A stretch of 64,000 nucleotides of DNA, taken from an uncultured Pseudoruegeria sp. (GTDB taxonomy: Bacteria; Pseudomonadota; Alphaproteobacteria; Rhodobacterales; Rhodobacteraceae). This document shows, one piece after another, positions 34,654 through 44,159 of this stretch. The first letter of the stretch is position 1. Each line of letters opens with the position of its first letter. The translations under genes were made by a program, and so were the position numbers. Under the pieces are notes generated by a model. The model worked only from the letters and a program-made list of their open reading frames with translations, did no database searches and had not been told where the DNA came from. The stretch is taken from positions 1 through 64,000 of the forward strand of contig CANMJD010000003.1 of the NCBI GenBank assembly GCA_947498155.1. The letters are read 5' to 3'.

Positions 34654-35877
34654 TCAATCGCGATAATCCTCTGGCCGGATACCGTGGCGGTTCAATTTAT
34701 CGTAGAATGTCTTGCGGGGAAGTTGCAACGCTTTGGCCGCACCGGAGGCATTGCCTTGCACGCGCCGTAGCGCGTCAATCAGGAACGAGCGCTCAACCCT
34801 TGCCATCCGTTCGGCCAACCCCTGCTCGACCGTGTTGGCATCTTCCCCCAAACCAAGGGCAAACCGCATGGCGACATTCATCAAAGAGCGCGCATTGCCC
34901 GGCCAATCTTGTGCCATAAGGCGCGACAGCACCTCAGGGGTGATCTCCGGTTTGGGTAAAGCGGCCTGATCGCAGGCCTGTTCAACATAATGGCGAAACA
35001 GCACCGGAATATCGTCAGGACGTTCCCGCAGAGCCGGAATGCGCACGCGCATGATATCCAGCTTATAAAAGAGATCGGGGTTAAACCGCCCTTCGGCAAC
35101 CTCCTGCTCCAGATTGCGATAGGTGCCCGCCAGCAGACGCGGCGCTACCCGATCCAGCGATTCCAAAAGGGCAAATTGGGTCTGCGCAGGTAAGGCGGCG
35201 ATTTCATCAATAAAGACAGAACCTGCCTCTGCGGCATCGATTTCGGCGCGTAGAGCATCAGGGGTCATCGACGCGGCAGAGATTTTAAGAAAGGGATGCA
35301 TCGCACGGCGGGAAATCAGATGGATCACCTCTGCGACTTTGGATGTGCCCGTGCCCGGCTCTCCGGTAATCAGCACCTCTGTATCGGTTGCCGCAACCGC
35401 GCGCACCCGTGCCCGCAGATCTTCAATCTGGGGCGATTGCCCGAAAATAATCCGCGCCGCCGCGTCGCCGGATTCCAGCTGCAAACTCAGCCGCCGGTTT
35501 TCAAGCACCAACCTGCGGGTTTTTAAGGCGCGTTCAACAACTTCTATCAAGTCCTTGGCAGCACATGGTTTTTCCAGAAACCCAAAGGCCCCTTGCGTGA
35601 TCCCCCGTACTGCCATCGGAATATCGCCTTCTCCGGTTAACAGGATCACCGGCAAATCAGGATCAACCGATTGCGCATAGTCCAACAACGCGAACCCGTC
35701 TTTGCCGGGCATCCGGATATCGCTGACAATCACCCCGTCAAACTGTTTGGAAATATGATCCTTGGCCTCGATATAGCTGCCCGCCACCGTCGGGCGCAGA
35801 TCGGCCAGTTCCAGCGTCTGGCCCAAGGCCTCACGGATCGCGGCATCATCATCCACCAGTAAAACGCGATCGCTCAT
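34654..35877 (-). CDS. dctD: DctD-like response regulator with degenerate sigma-54 activator domain
   Basis: This 407-residue regulator has a receiver domain with D9-D11 and phospho-acceptor D53 (VSDIRMPG). The AAA+ part is shortened. The Walker A position reads GEPGTGTS at 172-179, with Thr in place of the catalytic Lys. There is no GAFTGA loop between residues 198 and 218, Walker B is VFIDEI (221-226), and the arginine-finger position is YKLD. A Fis-type helix-turn-helix ends the protein (ASGAAKALQLPRKTFYDKL). It is encoded with DctB and next to dctP. It can probably bind DNA but not act as a normal sigma-54 activator, as described for Rhodobacter NtrC, which lacks GAFTGA. Confidence 0.85.
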   Translation of the reverse strand: MSDRVLLVDDDAAIREALGQTLELADLRPTVAGSYIEAKDHISKQFDGVIVSDIRMPGKDGFALLDYAQSVDPDLPVILLTGEGDIPMAVRGITQGAFGFLEKPCAAKDLIEVVERALKTRRLVLENRRLSLQLESGDAAARIIFGQSPQIEDLRARVRAVAATDTEVLITGEPGTGTSKVAEVIHLISRRAMHPFLKISAASMTPDALRAEIDAAEAGSVFIDEIAALPAQTQFALLESLDRVAPRLLAGTYRNLEQEVAEGRFNPDLFYKLDIMRVRIPALRERPDDIPVLFRHYVEQACDQAALPKPEITPEVLSRLMAQDWPGNARSLMNVAMRFALGLGEDANTVEQGLAERMARVERSFLIDALRRVQGNASGAAKALQLPRKTFYDKLNRHGIRPEDYRD

Positions 35878-37655
35878 GCGGTTTCCTCCTTTTTGCTGGC
35901 GGCCAGTTCCACCGTAAAGATCGCCCCCCCGCCTGCGTGGTTGCGCCCCCGAATTTGCCCGCCAAAACTTTGGACCAGACCATAGGAAATCGACAGTCCC
36001 AAGCCCATACCTTCGGCGCGACCAACGGCTTTGGTGGTATAGAAAGGATCAAAAATCTTTTCCGGATCATCCAACCCCGGCCCGCTGTCCTTGACCGCCA
36101 GAAAGACCTTATCGGCTTGCTGGCTAAGCGAGATAATGATTTGCTTATTCTCCTGACCTTCCATGGCATCGGCCGCATTGGTCACAAGGTTCAGCACCAC
36201 TTGTTGCAGGCGCACTTCGCCGCCGCGTACGATGACCGGCCTGTCCGGGCGTTTCCAGTCAATCGTCACCTGCCCCTGTTGCAACCGGCTTTCGCCGACC
36301 ACAAGGGCCGCCTCCACCACCGCACATAGATCAACATCCGAAATCGGCTCGCTTTCCTGTCGCGAAAAAGCCCGCAGGTTCTTGATGATGCGCCCCATCC
36401 GCCGCGCCAGATCAGAGATACGGTTCAGATTGCTGCCGGCCACATCCACCTTACCGCGCGCCAGAAACACCTCGGCGTTTTCAGCGAAATTCTGGATCGC
36501 CATCAAAGGCTGGTTCAATTCGTGGCTGATCCCTGCCGACATCTCTCCGAGCGCGGAAAGCTTGCCCGCTTGCACCAAATCAGCCTGAGCCTTTTTTAGC
36601 CGCAACTCTGCCTCTTCGCGTTCCTTAATTTCGTTGCGCAAAGATAGGTTTACCTCGGAAAGTTCATGTGTACGCTCAATCACACGCGCCTCAAGACGGG
36701 CATTGGTTTGGGCCTCAAGCGCCAACCGCTCGCTTAGAGTGTTGCGGCGCATGGTGGCCACATACCAGATCGCCCCGAACGTCAGGCAAAGCGCAGCTGC
36801 AACCGCCGCCTGCAACAACGCAATCCGTTCTGCTTGGGCGGTGCTGATCAACACTTCACCGGTCATACCGATCACCGGCAAGGGCTGTACAAGATGCAGC
36901 GCGCGCACGGGAATGTAGCGCCCCGCATCCACCACCCATAAATCATGCCCCGCCACCGAATAGGCGCTAAAGTCAAAAAACGGCTGCAACGTCGCGGATT
37001 CATAGCCTGCTGGGGTCAAATCCGCCCCCTCTTGCCGAACCCGTAACAGCAGTTCGGAGCGGTTTGAGACAAAAACCACCCCCGCCTCATCGACGAAGTA
37101 AATCGCCTGAGCCCCCCCGCGCCAATCGCTTTCCTCGACCGCTTCCAGATCGACCTTAACCACAACCGCGCCAAAGGCAGCGGCGCCCTCCAGCATTGGG
37201 GCGGAAAAATAGAAAACCCGCTGCCCCGTGCCTGAAAGCTGCGCATGATAACTGCCCAAGGCCCCCTGCATGGCCCGCTCAAAATAGGGGGCGGTGGCGA
37301 CGTTTTCATTGTGCTCTGGCGTTGAAGAGGCCAGCACCTGCCCGGCCGCATCGGTTAGAAATATCTCTAGCGTGCCCAGTTTATCCGACGCCTCAAGCAG
37401 CACCGCCTCTGCAACCGCCGGATCACGCTGAGCGGCTGCCACGGCCAAAAGATCGGGGTGATCAGCCAGCAATACCGCCGCCTGCCGGAACTGTTGCAAT
37501 CCGCTGGTCAGTCGCCCGGCGGCCAAGGATAAATCCGCCCGCCCGCGATCGGCAATGGGTTGCAGCGCCGTGGTAAAGCCCACCCAGCCAACGATAGCGG
37601 AAAAGCCGGTGACGACGACGATAAACAGCATGATGCCCAATGCGTTACGTGTCAT
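35874..37655 (-). CDS. dctB: C4-dicarboxylate sensor histidine kinase
   Basis: This 593-residue kinase has a transmembrane helix at residues 8-30 and a periplasmic double-Cache/PAS-like sensor domain (about 35-275; FLTDAAGQVLASS, YFERAMQG, YFSAPML). A second helix lies near 280-300, followed by a coiled-coil linker. The HisKA box AGISHELNQPLMAIQNFAEN is followed by a HATPase domain with NLVTNAADAM, DSGPGLDD and GMGLGLSI. Its stop overlaps dctD by 4 bp. It senses C4-dicarboxylates in related systems; here that is inferred from the neighbouring dctPQM. Confidence 0.9.
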   Translation of the reverse strand: MTRNALGIMLFIVVVTGFSAIVGWVGFTTALQPIADRGRADLSLAAGRLTSGLQQFRQAAVLLADHPDLLAVAAAQRDPAVAEAVLLEASDKLGTLEIFLTDAAGQVLASSTPEHNENVATAPYFERAMQGALGSYHAQLSGTGQRVFYFSAPMLEGAAAFGAVVVKVDLEAVEESDWRGGAQAIYFVDEAGVVFVSNRSELLLRVRQEGADLTPAGYESATLQPFFDFSAYSVAGHDLWVVDAGRYIPVRALHLVQPLPVIGMTGEVLISTAQAERIALLQAAVAAALCLTFGAIWYVATMRRNTLSERLALEAQTNARLEARVIERTHELSEVNLSLRNEIKEREEAELRLKKAQADLVQAGKLSALGEMSAGISHELNQPLMAIQNFAENAEVFLARGKVDVAGSNLNRISDLARRMGRIIKNLRAFSRQESEPISDVDLCAVVEAALVVGESRLQQGQVTIDWKRPDRPVIVRGGEVRLQQVVLNLVTNAADAMEGQENKQIIISLSQQADKVFLAVKDSGPGLDDPEKIFDPFYTTKAVGRAEGMGLGLSISYGLVQSFGGQIRGRNHAGGGAIFTVELAASKKEETA

Positions 37656-37779
37656 TACTGCGCTGGCACCTTTTCATCTTCTAACCATTATCGCCAATTT
37701 GCCAAAGCTTAGGCCCGTGGGCTTGCCTTGACCAGTATCTTTCGGTTCAGTGCGGCCAGACAATGACAAGGACGTCGCC

Positions 37780-38952
37780 ATGCAATCGCTTCAGCAATCC
37801 CCAAATGAACCGGATTTTGTGCAAGATCCCTATCCGTTTTATGAACGCGCCCGTGGCTGTGGCGATTTGTTTTATTGGGAAGATTACAAGATGATCTGCG
37901 CCAGTAGCTATGCGGCGGTGAACATGCTCTTGCGGGACCGCCGGTTGGGGCGCGAAGTGCCGAAAACGCAGGGCAACCCGGTGCCGCCCCATCTGCAGCC
38001 GTTTTACGACGTTGAGGCCCATTCTATGTTGGAGCTGGAAGGCCCGCGTCAAAAGCGCTTGCGTTCCTTGGTGCTGCGCGCCTTCACATCTCGCCGGATC
38101 AAGGCCTTAGCGCCCGAAATTGAAGTGCTTTGCCATCAGTTGATCGATCAGTTTCCGGCGGGCGAGGTTGATCTTCTTACCGCCTATGCACAAGAAATCC
38201 CTGTCATCATCATTGCCCGTCTGCTGGGGGTCCCCGAAGAGATGCGCGCTGATTTGTTGCGCTGGTCGAATGCAATGGTGACCATGTATCAGGCCGGTCG
38301 CACCCGCACAGACGAGGAGATCGCCGTAAAAGCCACCGAAGAATTTGTCGCCTTCCTGCGCGGCTATGTCGAAGAGCGTCGACATAACCCAGCCGATGAT
38401 TTGATTTCACATCTCATTGCCGCTGAGGAAGAGGGCGAAAAGCTCTCGACCGATGAATTGATCACCACCTGCATCCTTTTGCTGAACGCCGGTCACGAGG
38501 CCACGGTTCACAGTTTAGGAAATGGCGTTAAGGCATTGCTAGAAAACGGTTTAACCGCTTCAGAACAGGGAAATGATCCGCTGGTCGAAGAGGTGCTTCG
38601 CTTTGATCCGCCCCTGCATATGTTCACCCGCTGGGCCTATGAGGATATCGAGCTTGGCCGCTTTACCATCCCTGCCGGAGCACAGGTGGGCTGCTTATTG
38701 GCGGCGGCCAATCGTGATCCTGAGATTTGGGACAATCCGGCTGAGTTCCGCATGGATCGCCCTGTGAAACCCAACAGCAGTTTTGGCGCGGGGGCGCATT
38801 TTTGCGTCGGCGCTCCGCTGGCGCGGCTGGAGCTGCGCCTCGCCCTGCCGATCCTGTTTGACCGCCTGCCAAATTTGCATTTGATCGGCACCCCCACCTA
38901 TGGCGATGTCTATCATTTTCACGGGCTCAGCGCCCTACAGGTGGGGTATTAA
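37780..38952 (+). CDS. Cytochrome P450
   Basis: This 390-residue soluble P450 has a haem-ligand Cys at residue 342 in FGAGAHFCVGAPLARLE. The I-helix oxygen-activation motif is LLNAGHEATVHS, and the ExxR pair lies in EEVLRFD. The length and the absence of a membrane anchor fit bacterial class I P450s, which need ferredoxin and ferredoxin reductase partners; none is adjacent. The substrate is unknown. ATG 37780 has AAGGA upstream; a GTG 30 bp earlier is possible. Its TAA overlaps the convergent Lrp-type gene stop in a shared TTAA. Confidence 0.92.
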   Translation: MQSLQQSPNEPDFVQDPYPFYERARGCGDLFYWEDYKMICASSYAAVNMLLRDRRLGREVPKTQGNPVPPHLQPFYDVEAHSMLELEGPRQKRLRSLVLRAFTSRRIKALAPEIEVLCHQLIDQFPAGEVDLLTAYAQEIPVIIIARLLGVPEEMRADLLRWSNAMVTMYQAGRTRTDEEIAVKATEEFVAFLRGYVEERRHNPADDLISHLIAAEEEGEKLSTDELITTCILLLNAGHEATVHSLGNGVKALLENGLTASEQGNDPLVEEVLRFDPPLHMFTRWAYEDIELGRFTIPAGAQVGCLLAAANRDPEIWDNPAEFRMDRPVKPNSSFGAGAHFCVGAPLARLELRLALPILFDRLPNLHLIGTPTYGDVYHFHGLSALQVGY

Positions 38953-39416
38953 GGCTCCACCGGCAACATGGTGGTGTATTTCAGTTCTTCCATCGACAGC
39001 AGGGCGGTCACATTGTAAATCCGCACTTCGCTGATCAGGGCCTGATAAAACGTATCATAGGCGCGGGCATTTTTAACGCGCACCTTCAGGATATAATCAA
39101 TGTCCCCCGCCAGCCGGTGCGCTTCCTGAACTTCGGGGCGTTCTTGTAGGGTTTTCAGAAATCTCTGCTGCCAGTCCGCTTCATGTTCCGAGGTACGGAT
39201 CAACACAAAGAAACAAGCTTCAAACCCCAGTGCCTCGGCGTCCAGCAAAACCGTCTGCTGCCCGATGACTCCGGCGGCGCGAAGTTTGCGGATGCGATTC
39301 CACACCGGCGTCTTGGAAGAGCCTGTTTTCTTGGCGATTTCATCCAAGGACTGCCCTGCATCGCGCTGCAGTTCACCAAGAATTTTCCGGTCTACTTCAT
39401 CCAACTGAACAGACAT
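38949..39416 (-). CDS. Lrp/AsnC-family transcriptional regulator
   Basis: This 155-residue regulator has an N-terminal winged helix (KILGELQRDAGQSLDEIAKKTGSSKTPVWNRIRKL). An AsnC_trans_reg/RAM effector domain follows (EVQEAHRLAGDIDYILKVRVKNARAYDTFYQ). It is divergent from the cysG-led sulfate-assimilation operon with 142 bp between, so control of that operon, perhaps in response to cysteine or methionine, is the best guess. Gene order alone supports that. Confidence 0.88.
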   Translation of the reverse strand: MSVQLDEVDRKILGELQRDAGQSLDEIAKKTGSSKTPVWNRIRKLRAAGVIGQQTVLLDAEALGFEACFFVLIRTSEHEADWQQRFLKTLQERPEVQEAHRLAGDIDYILKVRVKNARAYDTFYQALISEVRIYNVTALLSMEELKYTTMLPVEP

Positions 39417-39558
39417 CCCTGCTTTTCCTTCATTTTAGAACAATTAACCTTTCGCCACACTATATTGGAACAAATGTCCTTATTCGCAAGCGCCAATGGT
39501 AAAATAGGGGGAAAATATTCTATATAGAGGGTCAGAAACACAGAGTAGGTGCGTTAAG

Positions 39559-40953
39559 GTGCAACATTTTCCGATCTTTTTGGCCGTCGCAGGCCGCCGG
39601 ATCGTCCTTTCGGGCGGTGGCGAAGCTGCGCTTGCCAAGCTGCGGTTGTTGCTCAAGACCGAAGCACGGATCACGGTGTTCGCCGCAGATGCGGCTCCGG
39701 AAATCCAGCAATGGGCAAAGGACGGTCGCCTGACCCATATCCCCCGGGCCCTAGAGGCTGGCGACAATTTTTGTGCTGCCCTGTTCTATGCCGCCAATGA
39801 AGACGCGACCGAGGACCGCCGCGTGGCCGCTCTCGCACAGGCAGATGGCGCTTTGGTCAATATCGTCGACAATCTGGCCGACAGCCAGTTCATCACCCCT
39901 GCGATCGTGGACCGCGACCCTGTGACCGTGGCCATCGGCACCGAGGGCGCGGCACCGGTGCTGGCCCGCGCAATCAAACAAGACCTAGAGGCCCGCCTGC
40001 CCGCCCAGCTTGGGCCCCTTGCCCGCATTGGTAAAACCTTCCGCACCATGGCAGAGGCTCTGCCCTTTGGCCGTGCGCGCCGCGATTTCTGGGCCGACTA
40101 TTATTTTGCCAAAGGTCCTGCCGCGATTGAGCACGGGCAAGATGCCACCGAAGCCGCCCTTGATGACTTGCTAAAGGTGCATCTGGCCCAAACCGCCCGC
40201 GCCGGTCATGTCGATCTGGTTGGGGCCGGTCCCGGTGATCCGGAACTATTGACACTCAAGGCCCGTACAGCACTGGATAAAGCCGATGTTGTGCTGCACG
40301 ACCGCCTTGTGCCTGCTGCCATTCTGGAACTGGCCCGCCGTGAGGCAATCCTGATTGAAACCGGCAAAACCGGCTTTGGCCCCGCCATGTCGCAAGAAGA
40401 CATAAACGCGCTGATGGTGCGCCATGCCACAGGCGGCGCGCAGGTTGTGCGGCTGAAGTCGGGTGATCCTACGGTTTTTGGCCGGTTGGACGAAGAAATC
40501 GACGCCCTGAACGACGCCGGTATTCCTTGGCGTATCGTACCCGGCATTACCGCGGCTTCGGCGGCGGTTGCGACGATTGGCCAGAGCCTGACAAAACGCG
40601 ACCGCAATGCCTCGGTACGCATTCTGACCGGCCATGACATGAAAGGCTTTGCCGAACATGACTGGAAAACACTGGCCCAAAGCGGCGAAGTTGCCGCCAT
40701 CTATATGGCCAAGAAATCCGCCCGCTTTATTCAGGGTCGCCTTCTGATGCATGGCGCAGATGCCGACACGCCGATCACCCTTATTGAAAACGCCAGCCAG
40801 CCAAGCCAGCGCATTGTTGCGACAACCTTGGCCGAGCTGACAACCGCCCATTCCGAGACTGCCTTCAGCGGTCCGGTGCTCACCCTTTATGGTCTGGCCC
40901 CCCGCGCGGCGCTGGATCTTGCCGAGACCTTAAACGAGAAGGAATTCGCGTAA
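39559..40953 (+). CDS. cysG: Siroheme synthase (fused CysG)
   Basis: This 464-residue bifunctional enzyme has an N-terminal half (about 1-205) that is the precorrin-2 dehydrogenase/sirohydrochlorin ferrochelatase, with the NAD-binding segment VAGRRIVLSGGGEAALAK. The C-terminal half (about 213-464) is the SAM-dependent uroporphyrinogen-III methyltransferase (VDLVGAGPGDPELLTLKA, VVRLKSGDPTVFGR). It provides siroheme for the sulfite reductase two genes downstream. The start is GTG 39559; no ATG fits the N-terminal domain. The stop overlaps the next start (TAATG). Confidence 0.93.
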   Translation: MQHFPIFLAVAGRRIVLSGGGEAALAKLRLLLKTEARITVFAADAAPEIQQWAKDGRLTHIPRALEAGDNFCAALFYAANEDATEDRRVAALAQADGALVNIVDNLADSQFITPAIVDRDPVTVAIGTEGAAPVLARAIKQDLEARLPAQLGPLARIGKTFRTMAEALPFGRARRDFWADYYFAKGPAAIEHGQDATEAALDDLLKVHLAQTARAGHVDLVGAGPGDPELLTLKARTALDKADVVLHDRLVPAAILELARREAILIETGKTGFGPAMSQEDINALMVRHATGGAQVVRLKSGDPTVFGRLDEEIDALNDAGIPWRIVPGITAASAAVATIGQSLTKRDRNASVRILTGHDMKGFAEHDWKTLAQSGEVAAIYMAKKSARFIQGRLLMHGADADTPITLIENASQPSQRIVATTLAELTTAHSETAFSGPVLTLYGLAPRAALDLAETLNEKEFA

Positions 40954-41255
40954 TGCCACGCCAATTCACCCCCAAAGTCGTCACTGCCAACACCCTGATC
41001 GAGGGCGATGTTGTCTATCTGGATACCAGCGATAACTGGACCCGCTGCCACGCAGAGGCCGCCCTATTTGCCGATGAAGCGCAAGCCAATGACCGACTGG
41101 CCTTTGGTGCTGCCCAGACCGGCATTGTTGTCGGTGTCTATCTGGCCGATGCCACCGCCGGTGAGACCGGCCCAACACCAACACATTTTCGGGAAGAATT
41201 CCGCGCTGTCGGCCCTTCCAACTACAACCACGGCAAGCAAGCGGAGCAAGCATAA
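40953..41255 (+). CDS. DUF2849 protein of the sulfite-reductase operon
   Basis: This 100-residue protein matches DUF2849: TPKVVTANTLIEGDVVYLD near the start and FREEFRAVGPSNYNHGKQ at the end. It sits between cysG and cysI with overlapping stop and start codons on both sides, the usual alphaproteobacterial position. The function is unknown; an accessory role in sulfite reduction is inferred from constant linkage. Confidence 0.82.
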   Translation: MPRQFTPKVVTANTLIEGDVVYLDTSDNWTRCHAEAALFADEAQANDRLAFGAAQTGIVVGVYLADATAGETGPTPTHFREEFRAVGPSNYNHGKQAEQA

Positions 41256-42925
41256 TGTATAAGTACAACGATTTCGACGAAGCCTTCATCCGCGCCCGCA
41301 CGGCCCAGTTCCGCAAACAGGTAGAGCGCCGCGTCGCGGGCAATCTGACCGAAGACGAATTCAAGCCCCTACGCCTGATGAACGGCCTGTATCTGCAATT
41401 GCACGCCTATATGCTGCGGGTTGCGATCCCTTATGGCACGCTGAACTCCGCTCAGATGCGCCAGTTGGCCTTTATTGCCGAAAAATGGGACAAGGGTTAT
41501 GGCCATTTCACCACCCGCCAGAACATCCAGTATAACTGGCCCAAACTGACGGATGTGCCGGATATGCTGGACGCGCTGGCTGATGTGGAAATGCACGCCA
41601 ACCAGACCTCGGGCAATACCATCCGCAACGTGACCAGCGATCATTTCGCCGGTGCGGCACAGGATGAAATCGAAGACCCGCGCGCGGTCGCCGAACTCTT
41701 GCGTCAATGGTCCACCGACCATCCCGAATTCCAGTTTCTGGGCCGTAAATTCAAAATCGCCGTTGGCGCGTCTGATCACGACCGCGCGGTGCTCAAAGCC
41801 CATGACCTTGCTGTGCGCATCGTGAAAAACGACGCGGGCGAAACGGGCTATGAAATCATCGTCGGGGGCGGTCTGGGCCGTACACCCATGATCGGCAAAG
41901 TGCTGCATGACTTCCTGCCGCGCGAAGGCCTGCTGCCCTATGTGGAATCCGTGCTGACCGTTTATAACACGCTGGGCCGCCGCGATAACAAATACAAGGC
42001 CCGCATCAAGATCACCGTGCATGAAAACGGCATTGATGAAATCCGTGCGCTGGTGGAGGAACAATTCGCTCTGATCCGCCCGACATTCAGCGGATATGAT
42101 CAGGAATTCCTCGAAGAAATCCGCACGCATTTCCCTGCGCCTTCTTATCTTAACGCGCCGCTCGCAGGCTATGAAACCGCCTATGAGAATGATCCGGTGT
42201 TCCGCAGCTGGGTCGATACAAACCTGACCGCGCATAAGAACGAAAACTACGCCATCGTCACGATCTCGATCAAAAAACACGGCGAAACACCAGGGGATGC
42301 GACAAGCGAGCAAATGCGGGTGATGGCCGATCTGGCTGAAGAATTCGGCCATGACGAATTGCGCATCAGCCATGAGCAGAACGTCATCCTGCCCCATGTG
42401 CATAAAAGCCATCTGCCAATGATCCACGCCCGCCTGCATCAGGTTGGTCTAGCAACGGCAAATATCGGTCTGGTGTCTGACATCATCGCCTGCCCCGGTA
42501 TGGATTACTGCGCCTTGGCGACGGCCCGTTCGATCCCTGTCGCCCAGCAAATCGCCACCCGCTTTGACGAGCTGAAGCTGGAGCATGACATCGGCGCGCT
42601 GAAGATCAAGATTTCTGGCTGTATTAATGCCTGTGGTCACCACCATGTCGGCCATATCGGCATTCTGGGTCTGGACCGCGCCGGTGTTGAAAACTACCAG
42701 ATCACACTGGGCGGTGACGGTTCCGAAGACGCCACCATCGGCGAACGGGCCGGACCGGGCTTTGCCTATGACGAAATCGTCCCAGCGATTGAACGTCTGG
42801 TGCTGGGTTATCTGGACCTGCGCAGCAGTGCGGATGAAACCTTCCTCGCGGCCTATCGCCGTCTTGGCGCCGCGCCTTTCAAATCCATCCTTTATCCGGA
42901 GGCTAAGACACGAAATGCCGCTTGA
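41255..42925 (+). CDS. cysI: Sulfite reductase hemoprotein (siroheme, 4Fe-4S)
   Basis: This 556-residue enzyme of the nitrite/sulfite reductase family reduces sulfite to sulfide with six electrons. The cluster/siroheme ligands are C413 and C419 (CPGMDYC) and C456 and C460 (GCINAC). The ferredoxin-like half-domains and the siroheme-binding GGGLGRTPMIG and TTRQNIQYNW segments are visible. The neighbours (cysG, cysH, DUF934) point to sulfite rather than nitrite. No cysJ flavoprotein is present; electrons may come through ferredoxin and the reductase encoded at 44.2 kb. Confidence 0.9.
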   Translation: MYKYNDFDEAFIRARTAQFRKQVERRVAGNLTEDEFKPLRLMNGLYLQLHAYMLRVAIPYGTLNSAQMRQLAFIAEKWDKGYGHFTTRQNIQYNWPKLTDVPDMLDALADVEMHANQTSGNTIRNVTSDHFAGAAQDEIEDPRAVAELLRQWSTDHPEFQFLGRKFKIAVGASDHDRAVLKAHDLAVRIVKNDAGETGYEIIVGGGLGRTPMIGKVLHDFLPREGLLPYVESVLTVYNTLGRRDNKYKARIKITVHENGIDEIRALVEEQFALIRPTFSGYDQEFLEEIRTHFPAPSYLNAPLAGYETAYENDPVFRSWVDTNLTAHKNENYAIVTISIKKHGETPGDATSEQMRVMADLAEEFGHDELRISHEQNVILPHVHKSHLPMIHARLHQVGLATANIGLVSDIIACPGMDYCALATARSIPVAQQIATRFDELKLEHDIGALKIKISGCINACGHHHVGHIGILGLDRAGVENYQITLGGDGSEDATIGERAGPGFAYDEIVPAIERLVLGYLDLRSSADETFLAAYRRLGAAPFKSILYPEAKTRNAA

Positions 42926-43670
42926 AGCCCCTACAGAATCCGTCGCAGGCCGCGTCAAAACCCTGAACGCGCGCTATAAACACCATTCGGCCACCTCGGT
43001 GCTGGAACGCGCTTTGCAAGATGCCCAGGTCGGACGCACGGCCCTTGTGTCGTCCTTTGGCGCAGAATCTGTGGTGCTGTTGCATATGGTTTCGATCATG
43101 GACCGCACCACACCGGTGCTGTTTCTGGATACAGAAATGCTGTTTCCCGAAACCCTGACCTATCAAAAGGAAATCTCAGAACGGTTGGGGCTGAGCAACG
43201 TTCAGGTCATCAAGGCCGACCGCGAACAAGTCTTTCTGCGCGATAATGACGGACTTTTGCATCAGTCCGACACCGATTCCTGCTGTTCTCTGCGCAAGAC
43301 CGAGCCGCTGCAACGCGCGCTAGAGCCCTTTGACGCTTGGATCACCGGACGCAAACGCTTTCAATCCGGACAGCGCGCCGAATTGGATTTCTTTGAGAAT
43401 GAAAAGAACATCCGCATCAAGGTAAACCCGCTGGCCTATTGGGATCGCGATGCGGTGGCTGAATATATGGTCGAAAACCGCCTGCCCCGTCACCCGCTGG
43501 TCGCCAAAGGCTACCCGTCAATCGGCTGTGCACCTTGCACATCGCCGGTTGAAGCCGGAGAAGACGAGCGCGCAGGCCGTTGGCGCAACAATGATAAAAC
43601 CGAATGCGGAATCCATTTTGTTGATGGGCGCATGGTGCGCGGCCCGCTGCCGCAAGGAGTAACACAATGA
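42915..43670 (+). CDS. cysH: Adenylylsulfate (APS/PAPS) reductase
   Basis: This 251-residue enzyme reduces activated sulfate to sulfite using thioredoxin. The nucleotide-binding SSFGAESVVLLH and LDTEMLFPETLTY are present, as is the catalytic ECGIH (C231). Two cysteine pairs, DSCC (C123, C124) and CAPC (C205, C208), are the 4Fe-4S ligands of the APS-type reductase, so adenylylsulfate rather than PAPS is the likely substrate. The start overlaps the cysI end by 11 bp and the stop overlaps the next gene by 4 bp. Confidence 0.92.
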   Translation: MPLEAPTESVAGRVKTLNARYKHHSATSVLERALQDAQVGRTALVSSFGAESVVLLHMVSIMDRTTPVLFLDTEMLFPETLTYQKEISERLGLSNVQVIKADREQVFLRDNDGLLHQSDTDSCCSLRKTEPLQRALEPFDAWITGRKRFQSGQRAELDFFENEKNIRIKVNPLAYWDRDAVAEYMVENRLPRHPLVAKGYPSIGCAPCTSPVEAGEDERAGRWRNNDKTECGIHFVDGRMVRGPLPQGVTQ

Positions 43671-44086
43671 GCGTGATTGTAACCGATAACGGCTTTGCCG
43701 CCGATAGCTGGACCGATGGTTTTACCCCCCTGCAGGATCTGGCTGCCAATGATGCCGGCCCCGTTGTGGCTGTCGATCTGGCCTCAGACAGCGATCCGGC
43801 CCTACTGCAAAGCCGTCTGGCCGACATCGACCTGATCCGAGTGGATTTCCCCAGCTTTGCCGATGGCCGTGGCTTCACCATTGCCAAACGCCTGCGCCAG
43901 ATGGGATTTGCCGGTCGCCTGCGCGCCAAAGGCCATGTAATCAGCGATCAATTTGCCATGGCCCGCCGCGTTGGGTTTGACGAGGTGGAGATCGACGATG
44001 ATCTGGCCACCCGCCAGCCCGAAGGTGAATGGCAGTTCCGCGCCAACTGGAAAGCCAACGACTATCAAAGCCGCCTGCGGGCCTAG
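43667..44086 (+). CDS. DUF934 protein of the sulfate-assimilation operon
   Basis: This 139-residue protein matches DUF934, with the diagnostic FADGRGFTIAKRLRQMGFAGRLRAKGHVISDQ region. It always accompanies cysI and cysH in proteobacteria and is suspected to help sulfite reduction; the mechanism is unknown. It overlaps cysH by 4 bp (ATGA). It ends 73 bp before the ferredoxin-NADP reductase gene. Confidence 0.85.
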   Translation: MSVIVTDNGFAADSWTDGFTPLQDLAANDAGPVVAVDLASDSDPALLQSRLADIDLIRVDFPSFADGRGFTIAKRLRQMGFAGRLRAKGHVISDQFAMARRVGFDEVEIDDDLATRQPEGEWQFRANWKANDYQSRLRA

Positions 44087-44159
44087 GCCGCATCGCAGGC
44101 ATCTTTATTTCATCCTATGACACAGACAGAGGGCGGGGGATTTTCCCCCGCTAAGTGAT

